Source: Thaumasiovibrio sp047250365 (GTDB lineage: Bacteria; Pseudomonadota; Gammaproteobacteria; Enterobacterales; Vibrionaceae). Taken from it: a DNA stretch of 64,000 nucleotides. This document shows, piece after piece, positions 15,597 to 24,052 of this stretch. The stretch spans positions 1 through 64,000 of the forward strand of contig NZ_JBLBVL010000007.1 of NCBI RefSeq assembly GCF_047250365.1. The letters are read 5' to 3'. The position numbers were made by a program, and so were the translations under genes. The notes beneath the pieces are model-generated. The model did no database searches and had not been told where the DNA came from. It saw nothing but the letters and a program-made list of their open reading frames with translations. Within the stretch, counting starts at the first letter, position 1. Each line of letters begins with the position of its first letter.

Positions 15597-15884
15597 AATG
15601 ACAGGTACCCCAGGAAATGACGAGAAATTGTATATGCGTTGAGACGAGCCTTCTACGTGATGAAGCAATAAATCGAGAGAAGCACCCCTTAATAACGTGT
15701 TGAAATATTATTGACATTACCCTATGAGATAGCGCAAAATGAACATGGTTTTTCATGAACGCCTGCCCACCCCAAGGCAAATCTCTATAGAGAATCACTT
15801 GTTTGTATTTGGTTTAATCGTTTTTCGTGCCTATTGAGTACGGTGAGGGGTGCACTGTTTGTTCAATGGCTATAGGAAAGCATC
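15597..15884. other. Non-coding stretch before the 15885 gene
   Basis: About 290 bases with no supported gene. The minus-strand frame here ends in TPEPLPTKSLIP only because it reads into the scar repeat. It presumably includes the promoter of the downstream gene. Confidence 0.4.
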
Positions 15885-16640
15885 ATGTCAAATCACAAAC
15901 AAAATTTAGTATCCCACGTAAAAAAACAAGCCAAACACCTCAGTAAATCAGAACCTGATAAACGTTATAACGACTGCTTGAACATCATTGCTAAACAGTT
16001 GGGCTATCAGGATTACCACAATGTTTTACAGAGCAGTAAACCTTCGGTAAAACAAACGCATCCCCTTGAATCCTTTGCTGAGGATATTAAAGCCGTATTA
16101 TTGAGGTGTGTCGACGAAAGTCAATACTATTACGATCTGTCTTACCAAGAACCAGAGTTTCCTGAAAGCTTAGATATAACTCAAACAGAGAGAAATAACC
16201 TCCCGGGAGTTCATCGGTTCAGTAAAGAAGAAATCACTGAAGAGCTTTTTTCTTTGTTATCTGTTCAAGTTAAGACTAATTCTGATTTCCACAAGATCGA
16301 TTGGCTTACACGTTGGGCAGTTTATAAAGACGAGATAAAAGAAATCGGTTATGCCTTGCTACAATCCGATAAGAATCAGGATTATGAATTGGGCTATTTG
16401 CTCGTTTCACTAGGGCATTACTATCGTTCTTTAATGGATAGTTGCTCATACCAAATCGGGGAGCATGTCGATTTCAAGTCCTACTTCGGTTATTGGTTGC
16501 ACTCTATGCATGCTAATGATGAAAGTAACTCAACCATTAAATCACTACTGCTTAATTTTTCTGCCGCTTCTCCTGAATTGACCAATAGAGCTACAAGTTG
16601 GGCGCCTGAGTGGTGGCTAAAAAAAACCGGCCGCATCTAA
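15885..16640 (+). CDS. Hypothetical protein with GYxDYH-type N-terminal domain
   Basis: A 251-residue soluble protein. Residues 1-48 (VKKQAKHLSK...YNDCLNIIAKQLGYQDYHNVL) match a small helical module that I recall at the N-terminus of various plasmid and accessory proteins, often annotated as glyoxalase-superfamily or unknown, with the A-K-x-L and L-G-Y-x-x-(Y/W) pattern. The remaining 200 residues are helical and rich in aromatic and acidic residues, with no visible catalytic motif. A clear hairpin terminator follows. Its position between two copies of the same prophage fragment marks it as cargo. Confidence 0.65.
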   Translation: MSNHKQNLVSHVKKQAKHLSKSEPDKRYNDCLNIIAKQLGYQDYHNVLQSSKPSVKQTHPLESFAEDIKAVLLRCVDESQYYYDLSYQEPEFPESLDITQTERNNLPGVHRFSKEEITEELFSLLSVQVKTNSDFHKIDWLTRWAVYKDEIKEIGYALLQSDKNQDYELGYLLVSLGHYYRSLMDSCSYQIGEHVDFKSYFGYWLHSMHANDESNSTIKSLLLNFSAASPELTNRATSWAPEWWLKKTGRI

Positions 16641-16664
16641 ATATATACTCACAAAGTGTAATTA

Positions 16665-16696
16665 AAAATGCCATTGGTCGAAACGGTGGCATTTTA
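16665..16696 (+). terminator. Terminator of the 15885 gene
   Basis: Stem AAAATGCCA/TGGCATTTT (16665-16673 with 16687-16695) followed by TATATTTT. Confidence 0.75.
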
Positions 16697-16838
16697 TATT
16701 TTAGATACTAGAAGTTATGTGAAGGCAGGAAACCTGCCTTTATTTGCTTAATTGGAAATGTCTCGTTTTGACTTAGGCATTCGCAATACTCGTCGCAGCT
16801 AACGCAATCAACACTGTAAGCCGATTATCCAGCAAAAT

Positions 16839-16872
16839 CCCGTTTAAACCCTCCGCAAACTGTTTAAACGGG
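16839..16872. repeat. GTTTAAAC hairpin, copy 2
   Basis: Same 11-bp arms and same loop as 15087-15120. The flanks have diverged by roughly a tenth, so the duplication is old while the hairpin is conserved. Confidence 0.75.
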
Positions 16873-16913
16873 TCTCACCCATACAATGCCACCACTGGCA
16901 CTAAAAACCGCGC

Positions 16914-17042
16914 CTAATGCCCTTGTAGAAACTCGACGATCATCTCGCTAATGGCATCAATATCGTCACTGCTGGTGCCTAACCATGGTCGTGCGGGAAT
17001 GGCGGCGTTTTGCGGGTGCATGTCGGGTGTGCCACCGAGTTG
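16914..17042 (-). pseudogene. C-terminal scrap of a second virion morphogenesis gene
   Basis: A 42-codon end reading QLGGTPDMHPQNAAIPARP, then WLGTSSDDIDAISEMIVEFL and a stop. It is homologous to the last 42 residues of the fragment ending at 15162, with several substitutions. Similarity to that copy stops at about 17042, beyond which the promoter region of the first protease begins. It is a deeper truncation of the same type of phage gene. Confidence 0.7.
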
Positions 17043-17076
17043 GCGGTAATTTACCACTGCAGCATAGCTGGGCAAG

Positions 17077-17160
17077 TAAAAATACCTGCCTCCTATTTAT
17101 ACATCCACATTGCTAATGCATTGGTTAAATTCAATACCATTTTCTTGCGTAGTTATTATC
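17077..17160 (+). promoter_or_regulatory. Duplicated upstream region of protease 1
   Basis: Shares AAAATACC-GC, TTTATACATCCACA and CTTGCGTAGTTAT with 18728-18811 upstream of protease 2. The two genes were therefore duplicated with their control region. No individual operator can be assigned. Confidence 0.55.
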
Positions 17161-17217
17161 GAAAAAATTATTTAAAATCAGTGCGATGCATTGTAATTTA
17201 ATATCAAGGAAGAAGTA

Positions 17218-18630
17218 ATGATGTTTAAGAAATTACTAACAGCAACCGTGCTAATAGCAACCTGCAACATTAACGCAATGCCCATCGAAGGCTTTGTGAT
17301 GAACGGTGATGATGTCACTCAAGAAGAGTACATGGATTTTCAGGTTCAAATTCGAACCCATATTGGCAGCTGTGGAGGAACGCTGATTGGTGGAAAATAC
17401 ATTCTAACTGCGCGCCATTGCACTCCGCTGTGGGATGACAAATTCGCCACTGATACCACCGGTCATATTGACGTGTGGCAAGGTATTGAATATCAGATTG
17501 ATGACAATTTAGCCTATAGCGGTCAAGCCAGTTTCAGTCGTATCGAACTACAAGAGCTAAAAGATAATGTACGAAATCAATACGAATACTACATTAAGCC
17601 TGAGCTCGAAAGATACAAGGAAGAAAGTGGTGAAAACGTGCTAACCCATGGTTTCCATTCGCTTGACCCTACGAATGAGACGTCAAACTACCTAGACGTA
17701 GCACTCATTCAACTGAATGGATCAATACAACAGCAGGATGTTGGGGCTGTTATTCCATTCAGTGATTTTGAAGGTATGGTGATAAATTGCCCAACTGACA
17801 TTTATGACCACCTCTCTCATCCTATCGGCGGACAACTAACTGTTCGCGGCTGGGGTTTAGATGAAAATGGCCATCAACCAAGCCGTATGAAAAAAGGCAA
17901 TGTCAAGATAATTGAAACAGACATACACCCGCTTTGGATTAGTTGGTCTGAAGAGTTGCAATATTGGTCAATTCGATTCGATACCTATGTCCATTTAACC
18001 GTAGATGCTGTTAATAGCCAAAAATCCAGCAGGGGAGATAGTGGCACTGGTATTGTTGATGAAGAGGGAAAAGTCCTTGCTATGGTTAACAGCACCTCTG
18101 GAATCTCAACGGTAAGCAACTACCACACATTTACTGGCTACTACGATTGGTTATTGCGCTCAATAAATGAGCTTAATGCACCAACAGCCATTATCGAGGT
18201 ATTTGCTGATGCAGGTGTCCACCAGTATCAATGGCCAGTACGAGTTCAAAACTTGAGCGAACTTACCGTGTCCTTGGTGCCCGAACTGGTAGATAACCAG
18301 CCTCAAGACGATAGCCGCGTGTTTACGTTATCCGATGAATGTAATACCAGTTTAGCTCCTGGTGAATGGTGTGACGCTACGTTGAGTTTCAATAGTGATA
18401 ACGTGTGGATTGACAAGCACATAGGTACCACGATTGCTTACAACGACAGTTTACATGGCGACACAACTACCATTGTAAACATAATGCAATACGTTGCGCC
18501 TGAAGAGCCAACTGAGCCTGAAGAACCAGATGCACCTACACAACCACCAAGTGAAGATGGTTCTAGTGGTGGAGCGCTTAGCTGGATTGCTCTACTGGCA
18601 CTATTACAGCTGGCGATTCGCCGCCGCTAA
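17218..18630 (+). CDS. Secreted trypsin-like protease, GlyGly-CTERM
   Basis: A 470-residue S1-family serine protease. A signal peptide (about 20 residues) is followed by the protease domain with catalytic His67 (ILTARHC), Asp160 (YLDVALIQL) and Ser275 (RGDSGTG). The second Gly of the usual GDSGGP is Thr. A C-terminal module (about 320-430) contains a Cys pair (DECNTSL...GEWCDATL). A Pro/Glu-rich linker then leads to SSGG, a hydrophobic helix and RRR, the GlyGly-CTERM sorting tail that rhombosortase cleaves in Vibrio-type bacteria, so the enzyme is probably surface-attached or released through type II secretion. AAGGAAG precedes the start. It is the left member of a tandem pair. Confidence 0.9.
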   Translation: MMFKKLLTATVLIATCNINAMPIEGFVMNGDDVTQEEYMDFQVQIRTHIGSCGGTLIGGKYILTARHCTPLWDDKFATDTTGHIDVWQGIEYQIDDNLAYSGQASFSRIELQELKDNVRNQYEYYIKPELERYKEESGENVLTHGFHSLDPTNETSNYLDVALIQLNGSIQQQDVGAVIPFSDFEGMVINCPTDIYDHLSHPIGGQLTVRGWGLDENGHQPSRMKKGNVKIIETDIHPLWISWSEELQYWSIRFDTYVHLTVDAVNSQKSSRGDSGTGIVDEEGKVLAMVNSTSGISTVSNYHTFTGYYDWLLRSINELNAPTAIIEVFADAGVHQYQWPVRVQNLSELTVSLVPELVDNQPQDDSRVFTLSDECNTSLAPGEWCDATLSFNSDNVWIDKHIGTTIAYNDSLHGDTTTIVNIMQYVAPEEPTEPEEPDAPTQPPSEDGSSGGALSWIALLALLQLAIRRR

Positions 18631-18663
18631 AACCGCCGCCCTTGAGTTGAGCGTAATTTCGTT

Positions 18664-18694
18664 GATAAGGCTTTAATCTTTTATGGGCCTTATC
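18664..18694 (+). terminator. Hairpin after protease 1
   Basis: Arms GATAAGG/CCTTATC (18664-18670 with 18688-18694) after the stop. There is no T run, so it is a weak terminator or an mRNA end-protecting stem. Confidence 0.4.
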
Positions 18695-18727
18695 GGCGTC
18701 CGCGATTAGCTATCAACGGTGAGTCGC

Positions 18728-18811
18728 TAAAAATACCCGCTTTCTGATTTATACATCCACACTGCTTATGTTTTAATCACTTCTAATGCTGTTTCCTTGC
18801 GTAGTTATATT
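18728..18811 (+). promoter_or_regulatory. Duplicated upstream region of protease 2
   Basis: Counterpart of 17077-17160, with scattered substitutions and small length differences. Confidence 0.5.
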
Positions 18812-18871
18812 AAATAAAAACGTTTAATATCAATTGAATGTGGCTTATTTTGACATCAATAAATGGACGTA

Positions 18872-20242
18872 ATGATGATTAGAAAAATATTTACTGCAGG
18901 TCTACTGTTTGCCGCCTTTAACGCAAACGCAATCCGACACGGTGAGGATGTCACCGCCGACGAATACATGGACTTTCAGGTCCAAATTAGCACCAGTGCT
19001 GGCTACTGTGGTGGCACATTACTGGGGGGTAAGTACATTCTAACAGCGCGGCACTGTACGCCGCTGTGGGATGACAAATTTGCCACGGATACCACCGGTC
19101 ATATTGACGTGTGGCAAGGTATTGAGTTTCATACAGATGACAACTTGGCCTATAGCGGTCAAGCCAGTTTCACTCGTATCGAGCTACAAGAGCTAAAGGA
19201 TAATGTACGCAATCAATACGAATACTACATTAAGCCTGAGCTAGATCGGTATCAAGATGAGAGCGGCGAAATGGTTCTCGCAAACGCTTATCATTTTACT
19301 GACTTAGCTGATGATACCTCAAACGACCTAGACGTCGCTGTTATTGCGCTTAATGGAGTGATTCAGCAGCAACATGTAGGCGCCCTAATTCCATTTAGTG
19401 ATTTTGAAGGCGTTACATTGAATCACCCGTCTGAAGTATACGAGCACTTTTTGCACTCGATCGGTAGCCATTTAACCATTCGTGGTTGGGGACTGGATGA
19501 AAATGGTGCTCAACCATCGATAATGCAAAAAGGTTCGGTTGAACTAATGTTCGCGGATATTAATCCTTTAAGGGTCGACTGGGAAGAAGTTGGAATTGGC
19601 TACTGGGATATCCACTTCAATACCACACCTTACTTAACTGCCGATGCCGTCACAAATCAAGCGATAAATGAAGGCGATAGCGGTACTGGTATTTATGATG
19701 AAGACGGGCGTGTATTCGCCCTGTTTAATAGCAGTACAGGGGTATCAACTGAAAGTAAATACCACACATTTACTGGTTACTTTGATTGGTTGCTACGCAC
19801 TGTTAACGCTTTAAACGCACCAACAGCGATTATCGAGCTCTTTGCTGATGCAGGTGTTCACCAGTATCAGTGGCCTGTGCGGGTTCAGAACTTGAGCGAA
19901 CTTACCGTGTCAATGGTGCCACAATTGGTAGATAACCAGCCTCAAGACGATAGCAGTTTATTTACGTTATCTGATGAGTGTAATACCAGTTTACTACCTG
20001 GGGAATGGTGTGACGCTACGTTGAGTTTCAATAGTGATAAGACGTGGATTGCAGATCACGTAAGTACCACAATTGTTTATAACGACAGTTTGCATGGCGA
20101 CACAACGACCACTGTCAACATCATGGAGTATGTTGCCCCAGCAGAACCGACTGAGCCGCCATCAAGTGATGAGTCGAGCGGGAGTTCTCTGGGTGGATTG
20201 GCTTTGTTGGCACTGCTTAACTTGGCACTTCGTCGCCGATAA
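18872..20242 (+). CDS. Secreted trypsin-like protease, GlyGly-CTERM (paralogue)
   Basis: A 456-residue paralogue of the preceding gene. The catalytic residues are His61 (LTARHC), Asp154 (DLDVAVIAL) and Ser270 (NEGDSGTG), and the same GDSGTG variant is present. The tail SSGSSLGG, a hydrophobic helix and RRR is again GlyGly-CTERM. The stretch from GGKYILTARHCTP to NQYEYYIKPEL and the C-terminal Cys module are almost identical to protease 1, while the middle (about 135-290) is much more diverged. I take the second possible Met (18872), because GGACG lies just upstream; three extra codons are possible. The loss of the usual GG after Ser in both copies suggests a shared specificity. Confidence 0.9.
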   Translation: MMIRKIFTAGLLFAAFNANAIRHGEDVTADEYMDFQVQISTSAGYCGGTLLGGKYILTARHCTPLWDDKFATDTTGHIDVWQGIEFHTDDNLAYSGQASFTRIELQELKDNVRNQYEYYIKPELDRYQDESGEMVLANAYHFTDLADDTSNDLDVAVIALNGVIQQQHVGALIPFSDFEGVTLNHPSEVYEHFLHSIGSHLTIRGWGLDENGAQPSIMQKGSVELMFADINPLRVDWEEVGIGYWDIHFNTTPYLTADAVTNQAINEGDSGTGIYDEDGRVFALFNSSTGVSTESKYHTFTGYFDWLLRTVNALNAPTAIIELFADAGVHQYQWPVRVQNLSELTVSMVPQLVDNQPQDDSSLFTLSDECNTSLLPGEWCDATLSFNSDKTWIADHVSTTIVYNDSLHGDTTTTVNIMEYVAPAEPTEPPSSDESSGSSLGGLALLALLNLALRRR

Positions 20243-20368
20243 ACAGGGTTAGCCTTTGCGTTGCTATTTAGGCAAACGAATGTACGGCAACGAGTGAGGA
20301 TTTCTTACTGGTTGCCAGTACGTTGTAGGGCATAAATGTGGTAACTCATTGACTCAATCTCTCGTCAT

Positions 20369-20605
20369 TCATCTGTATGTCCAGCTTTTCAATCCCTCTA
20401 TCACCACGCTTGCTTGCCCCTTATCCAACCAGCCAACGTTCTCAACACCCGTCATTCGCTTTACAAATTTATTGAGTGCCGTTTCACTGCTATCACACAC
20501 GATGCCGTTTTTGTGCATGCTTATCCAAAGGGCGCGGATTTTGTCGATTTCAGCAATATCTACACCACCACAGCTGTAACCCCCATAGCGCCTAGCCTCA
20601 CCCAC
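20369..20605 (-). pseudogene. GemA (Mu gp16-like, DUF1018) C-terminal fragment
   Basis: A 78-codon frame with IAEIDKIRALWISMHKNGIV, then SETALNKFVKRMTGVENVGW, then LDKGQASVVIEGLKSW. This is the C-terminal half of the DUF1018/GemA family of Mu-like phages (pattern: KIRALW, F-x-K-R-x-T-G-V, W-L-x-x-x-Q-A-x-x-V-I-E-x-L-K-x-W). GemA is an early regulatory protein. The N-terminal half is absent, an in-frame TAG precedes the GTG that could start it, and no other early genes are present, so it is a relic. Its strand and order relative to the late-gene fragments agree with a decayed prophage read right to left. Confidence 0.75.
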
Positions 20606-20685
20606 AAGCTACCGCGTGATCCCTGCTATTCCCATATTTTTCATTATTACCGGCACACTACACGATCTCTCTCAGTCACCCTTTG

Positions 20686-21555
20686 TTAATCTGCACGTGA
20701 CTCACGTATTACTGTTATCGTACCGTCAAGATGAATGTCACGCTGTGGGTAAGCGATAGTTATGCCGTGCTCTTTAAATGCACCGTCTATCTCAAAACGA
20801 ATCTCACTAGTAACAGCACGAACACCACCCTCTATCTGAGAGTTAATCCAGAAAAAAACTTCAAATATTAAGGCATTATCACCAAAGTCTTGAAAGAACA
20901 CCCCTAACTCTGGTGTGGATAATACTTGAGGGCTATTGGCCGTGATCTCTCTCATCAGCTTTTCAACCAACCTAACATCACTTCCATATGCCACTCCCAC
21001 AACAACGGAGCCTCGAACTAACTTATCTCGCAAAGTCCAATTAATCACCGTATTTTCGAGTAGTTTACTGTTTGGGATTAGCATATGAACACCGTCGACA
21101 CGTCGGATTCGAGTGGAACGTGTGTTGATTTGCTCTACCGTTCCTTTCGCCCCCTCAACCTCAAGAAAGTCTCCAATTCTAATCGGCTTTTCGCCAATAA
21201 GAATCCAGCCACTAATAAAGTTATTGATAATATTTTGTGCACCGAAGCCAAACCCGATCGCGATAGCGCCTGAAAGAAAGGCAAACGCAGTGATGGGAAT
21301 ATTTAGCATTGATAACGTGGTAAGAAATATAATGCCGAGTACAACAACAAACAAAACACGCTCGATTAAGTGCACTATATTAGGATCTTTGCCCGACGCG
21401 GTAAGTTTAGAAGACACCGCTTTTATTAGCAGTTTTAACATCCACAAACTAATAACCACCCACGCCGGAACAGCAAGAATCTCCCACAGGGTAACAGGCT
21501 TGTTATTAAAGGTAAAAACCGTCATTTCTAACCATGAAATAGCCATTTCAACCAC
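20686..21555 (-). CDS. MscS-family mechanosensitive channel
   Basis: A 289-residue small-conductance mechanosensitive channel homologue. Three membrane helices lie in the first 110 residues. The pore helix region has the alternating Ala/Gly pattern FAFLSGAIAIGFGFGAQNII. The beta domain (GWILIGEKPIRIGDFLEVEG, then VDGVHMLIPNSKLLENTVINW) and C-terminal alpha/beta domain follow. I choose the GTG at 21555, which has AGGAG 8 bases upstream, over the TTG at 21585. It starts 5 bases after the zinc protease gene, so it is the last gene of the rimK operon. It relieves turgor on hypo-osmotic shock; a functional link to RimK is not known. Confidence 0.88.
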   Translation of the reverse strand: MVEMAISWLEMTVFTFNNKPVTLWEILAVPAWVVISLWMLKLLIKAVSSKLTASGKDPNIVHLIERVLFVVVLGIIFLTTLSMLNIPITAFAFLSGAIAIGFGFGAQNIINNFISGWILIGEKPIRIGDFLEVEGAKGTVEQINTRSTRIRRVDGVHMLIPNSKLLENTVINWTLRDKLVRGSVVVGVAYGSDVRLVEKLMREITANSPQVLSTPELGVFFQDFGDNALIFEVFFWINSQIEGGVRAVTSEIRFEIDGAFKEHGITIAYPQRDIHLDGTITVIRESRAD

Positions 21556-21560
21556 ACTGA

Positions 21561-22013
21561 TTACTCCTGAGAACTCGAGCCACAAAAGACTTGTGATGGA
21601 TCAATTAGAAATTTGTTACCCATGGCTTGACGACCAAGTAGCATTAAGTAGGTCATATCTGACCGGTCTGTTAATGTAATTTGGATAGGCCATTCCAAGC
21701 CCCCAAGTTTCGCCTTTGTTTCGATAACATAACGCAACTCCGAAGCACCATTCGATGACTTAATTTTACGCAAGTCATACAACTCAGATTTACACCTCAC
21801 CACTTTATCCACATCATGTACTTCAGGATGAATATCGAACTGAATGCCTGGCTTTCCTTTCACTGTTACTAGCGTAATATTATCCACATGCAGAGATGAT
21901 GTTTGCGCGCCAGAATCGACGCGCACAGTAAGATTCTCCATGCCGAGTTCCGGTAAAGAGATAGTCTCTAATCGACCAATAATGATTTTTTTATTATCAC
22001 AACTTTTCATCAC
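21561..22013 (-). CDS. RimK-linked zinc protease-like protein (DUF785)
   Basis: A 150-residue protein of the RimK/LysX-associated Zn_protease (DUF785) family, with a retropepsin-like fold. The motif VRVDSGAQTSSLHV contains the D-(S/T)-G-A aspartyl-type site, and RSDMTYLMLLGRQAM closes the core. Families of this type are encoded next to RimK and are thought to remove or trim its glutamate additions, though the activity is poorly characterised. Its start overlaps the end of the AspA-like gene by 4 bases (ATGA), a sign of coupling. Confidence 0.82.
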   Translation of the reverse strand: MMKSCDNKKIIIGRLETISLPELGMENLTVRVDSGAQTSSLHVDNITLVTVKGKPGIQFDIHPEVHDVDKVVRCKSELYDLRKIKSSNGASELRYVIETKAKLGGLEWPIQITLTDRSDMTYLMLLGRQAMGNKFLIDPSQVFCGSSSQE

Positions 22014-23041
22014 AGACCTTCTTTCATTTCTCTCAATGTTAAATCTTCAGATAACTGATCTATCTGTTGGACTATCGCCTGCTCATCTTCATCAAAGTAA
22101 GCAATGTGATACATCGCCTCGCCCTCTTGTACCAAAGGGATATTTTGCTTACCAATGATAACCCCAGTGCGTGGCGCTAAAATCACGGCTAACTCTTCAC
22201 CATAGGCACTACTAATTGTCGCCAGTTGGTCGCCTTTTTCTACATAGTCACCCAACTGGTATTTATGCTTAACAATACCGCTTGCACTACCCCTTACCCA
22301 TTGGCTGCCACGCGCAACAACAGGTTTAGGCGCGTCTCGACGAAAGCGCAGTCCTTTACTGATCATATTTAAATGATGCAAAACACGGATAACTCCCCGT
22401 GTTCCCATGCGAATCGAGGTTTCATCAAAACGTAACGCCTCACCCCCCTCGTACACCAGTACCTTAGTATTAGAACTAGCCGCACAATCGCGCAATGACC
22501 CATCAATTTCTTCCGAATGCAGCACCACGGGAACACCGAATGCATTAGCAAGCTCGGCGGTCACCTCATCCTCTACATTCGCTCTTATCTGAGGTAGATT
22601 AGTTCGGTGAATCGCGCCTGTGTGCAGATCAATACCATACTGACATTTTTCGATAATCTCGGTTCTAAAAATATTGGCGACCCGAGCGGCGAGAGAACCT
22701 TTGGGTGACCCAGGGAAGCTGCGATTAAGATCTCGTCGATCGGGTAAATACCGGCTTTGATGTATCACACCGTAAACATTAACCATAGGAACAAAAATAA
22801 CGGTCCCCCGAACAACTTTAAAACGCTTCATATTAATAATGCGATGAACAATTTCGATGCCATTCAATTCATCACCATGCACGGCCGCACTAACAAAAAT
22901 AGTCGGCCCTTCTTGCTTTCCCCGCACAATATACACAGGAAGGGAAACCTCTGCGTCGGTATAAAGCTTAGCAACAGGGAGAGCGATTTTTGTACGCTCT
23001 CCAGCTAATATACTGTGTGTTCCAATGATGAGTGGTGACAT
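22010..23041 (-). CDS. Succinylglutamate desuccinylase/aspartoacylase-like deacylase
   Basis: A 343-residue zinc carboxypeptidase-like deacylase of the AstE/AspA family. The zinc ligands are visible in VHGDELNGIEIVHRI (His and Glu) and GIDLHTG (His). RDLNRSFPG supplies the substrate-binding arginine and a C-terminal beta domain follows. I start at MSPLIIGTHS (23041), 4 bases after the rimK stop, where GGAAAGGG gives a ribosome site; the frame-extending start lies inside rimK. The consistent neighbourhood with RimK suggests that it acts on N-acylated or glutamylated substrates in the same pathway. Confidence 0.85.
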   Translation of the reverse strand: MSPLIIGTHSILAGERTKIALPVAKLYTDAEVSLPVYIVRGKQEGPTIFVSAAVHGDELNGIEIVHRIINMKRFKVVRGTVIFVPMVNVYGVIHQSRYLPDRRDLNRSFPGSPKGSLAARVANIFRTEIIEKCQYGIDLHTGAIHRTNLPQIRANVEDEVTAELANAFGVPVVLHSEEIDGSLRDCAASSNTKVLVYEGGEALRFDETSIRMGTRGVIRVLHHLNMISKGLRFRRDAPKPVVARGSQWVRGSASGIVKHKYQLGDYVEKGDQLATISSAYGEELAVILAPRTGVIIGKQNIPLVQEGEAMYHIAYFDEDEQAIVQQIDQLSEDLTLREMKEGL

Positions 23042-23045
23042 AAAA

Positions 23046-23951
23046 CTAGCCCTTTCCGCGTGTTCTATTGCCATGAAACTTGGCATTTTTCTCTATAAAT
23101 TCGTAGAGCTTGCCAGCCACATTTAGGTTTGTCGCCGTTTCAATCCCTTCAAGACCCGGGGATGAATTAACTTCCATTACCATCGGCCCACTGTTAGATC
23201 GAAGTAAATCAACTCCACAGAAATTTAAGCCCATAATTTTAGCGGCGCTAACCGCAGTTTCTCGCTCTTCTTTAGTGAGACGAATGAGTTCTGCCGACCC
23301 GCCTCTGTGCAGGTTAGATCGAAACTCCCCTTCTGCCGCTTGCCGTTTCATCGCTGCAACAACGCGACCTCCAATCACCAAACAGCGAATATCGGCGCCA
23401 CCAGATTCCTTAATATACTCTTGAACCAAGATGTTCGCTTTCAACCCCATGAATGCTTCAATGATACTCTCAGCAGCCTTCGATGTTTCCGCCAATACAA
23501 CGCCAATCCCTTGCGTCCCTTCAAGCAATTTAATCACCAGAGGCGCACCACCTACATTTTTGATCAAATCCTTAATATTATCGGGTTTGCTCGCGAATCC
23601 GGTCCTTGGCAGCCCAATACCTTTACGTGACAACAGCTGCAAAGAACGCAACTTGTCACGCGAGCGGCTGATTGCAACAGATTCATTGACGTTGAAGGTG
23701 CCCATCATTTCAAATTGCCTAGCAACAGCCGTACCGTAAAAAGTCACCGATGAGCCAATGCGAGGAATGATAGCGTCGTAAATGGGTAACTCTTCACCCT
23801 TATAACGCACCGTTGGCCGGCTACTTGTGATATCCATGTAACAATGCAATGTATCGATCACATCAACATCATGACCACGCTCTAACCCAGCCTCCACCAA
23901 GCGTTTGGTGGAATAGAGATTGGTATTTCTTGATAGGATGGCAATTTTCAC
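23046..23951 (-). CDS. rimK: ATP-grasp ligase RimK (glutamylates ribosomal protein S6)
   Basis: A 301-residue ATP-grasp ligase matching E. coli RimK in length and sequence: MKIAILSRNTNLYSTKRLVE, SVTFYGTAVARQFEMMG, SRDKLRSLQLL, GAPLVIKLLEGTQGIGVVL, LVQEYIKESGGADIRCLVIG and GVDLLRSNSGPMVMEVNSSP. The VKLLEGTQGIGV glycine loop and the MEVNSSPGLEG metal site are intact. RimK adds glutamates to the C-terminus of S6 and can make poly-alpha-glutamate. It heads a four-gene operon with a deacylase, a zinc protease-like protein and MscS, and is divergent from a LysR gene. Confidence 0.95.
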   Translation of the reverse strand: MKIAILSRNTNLYSTKRLVEAGLERGHDVDVIDTLHCYMDITSSRPTVRYKGEELPIYDAIIPRIGSSVTFYGTAVARQFEMMGTFNVNESVAISRSRDKLRSLQLLSRKGIGLPRTGFASKPDNIKDLIKNVGGAPLVIKLLEGTQGIGVVLAETSKAAESIIEAFMGLKANILVQEYIKESGGADIRCLVIGGRVVAAMKRQAAEGEFRSNLHRGGSAELIRLTKEERETAVSAAKIMGLNFCGVDLLRSNSGPMVMEVNSSPGLEGIETATNLNVAGKLYEFIEKNAKFHGNRTRGKG

Positions 23952-24052
23952 TTTTCTACTCCTCTACTAATGCTATGAGAATGTAGACCTTGTTAACCAA
24001 CAAATAAAACTATATATTTCTTTCAGGTTGTAAGAAAAAATCTATCAAACTG

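Noticed and set aside
15556..15798. 80-codon minus-strand frame ending TPEPLPTKSLIP
   Set aside because: Only its last dozen codons, inside the scar repeat, look like a real gene end. The rest is low-quality non-coding sequence with no homologous counterpart in copy 1.
20349..20689. Plus-strand frames opposite the GemA fragment
   Set aside because: The minus-strand frame has a clear DUF1018 pattern, so these are its shadows.
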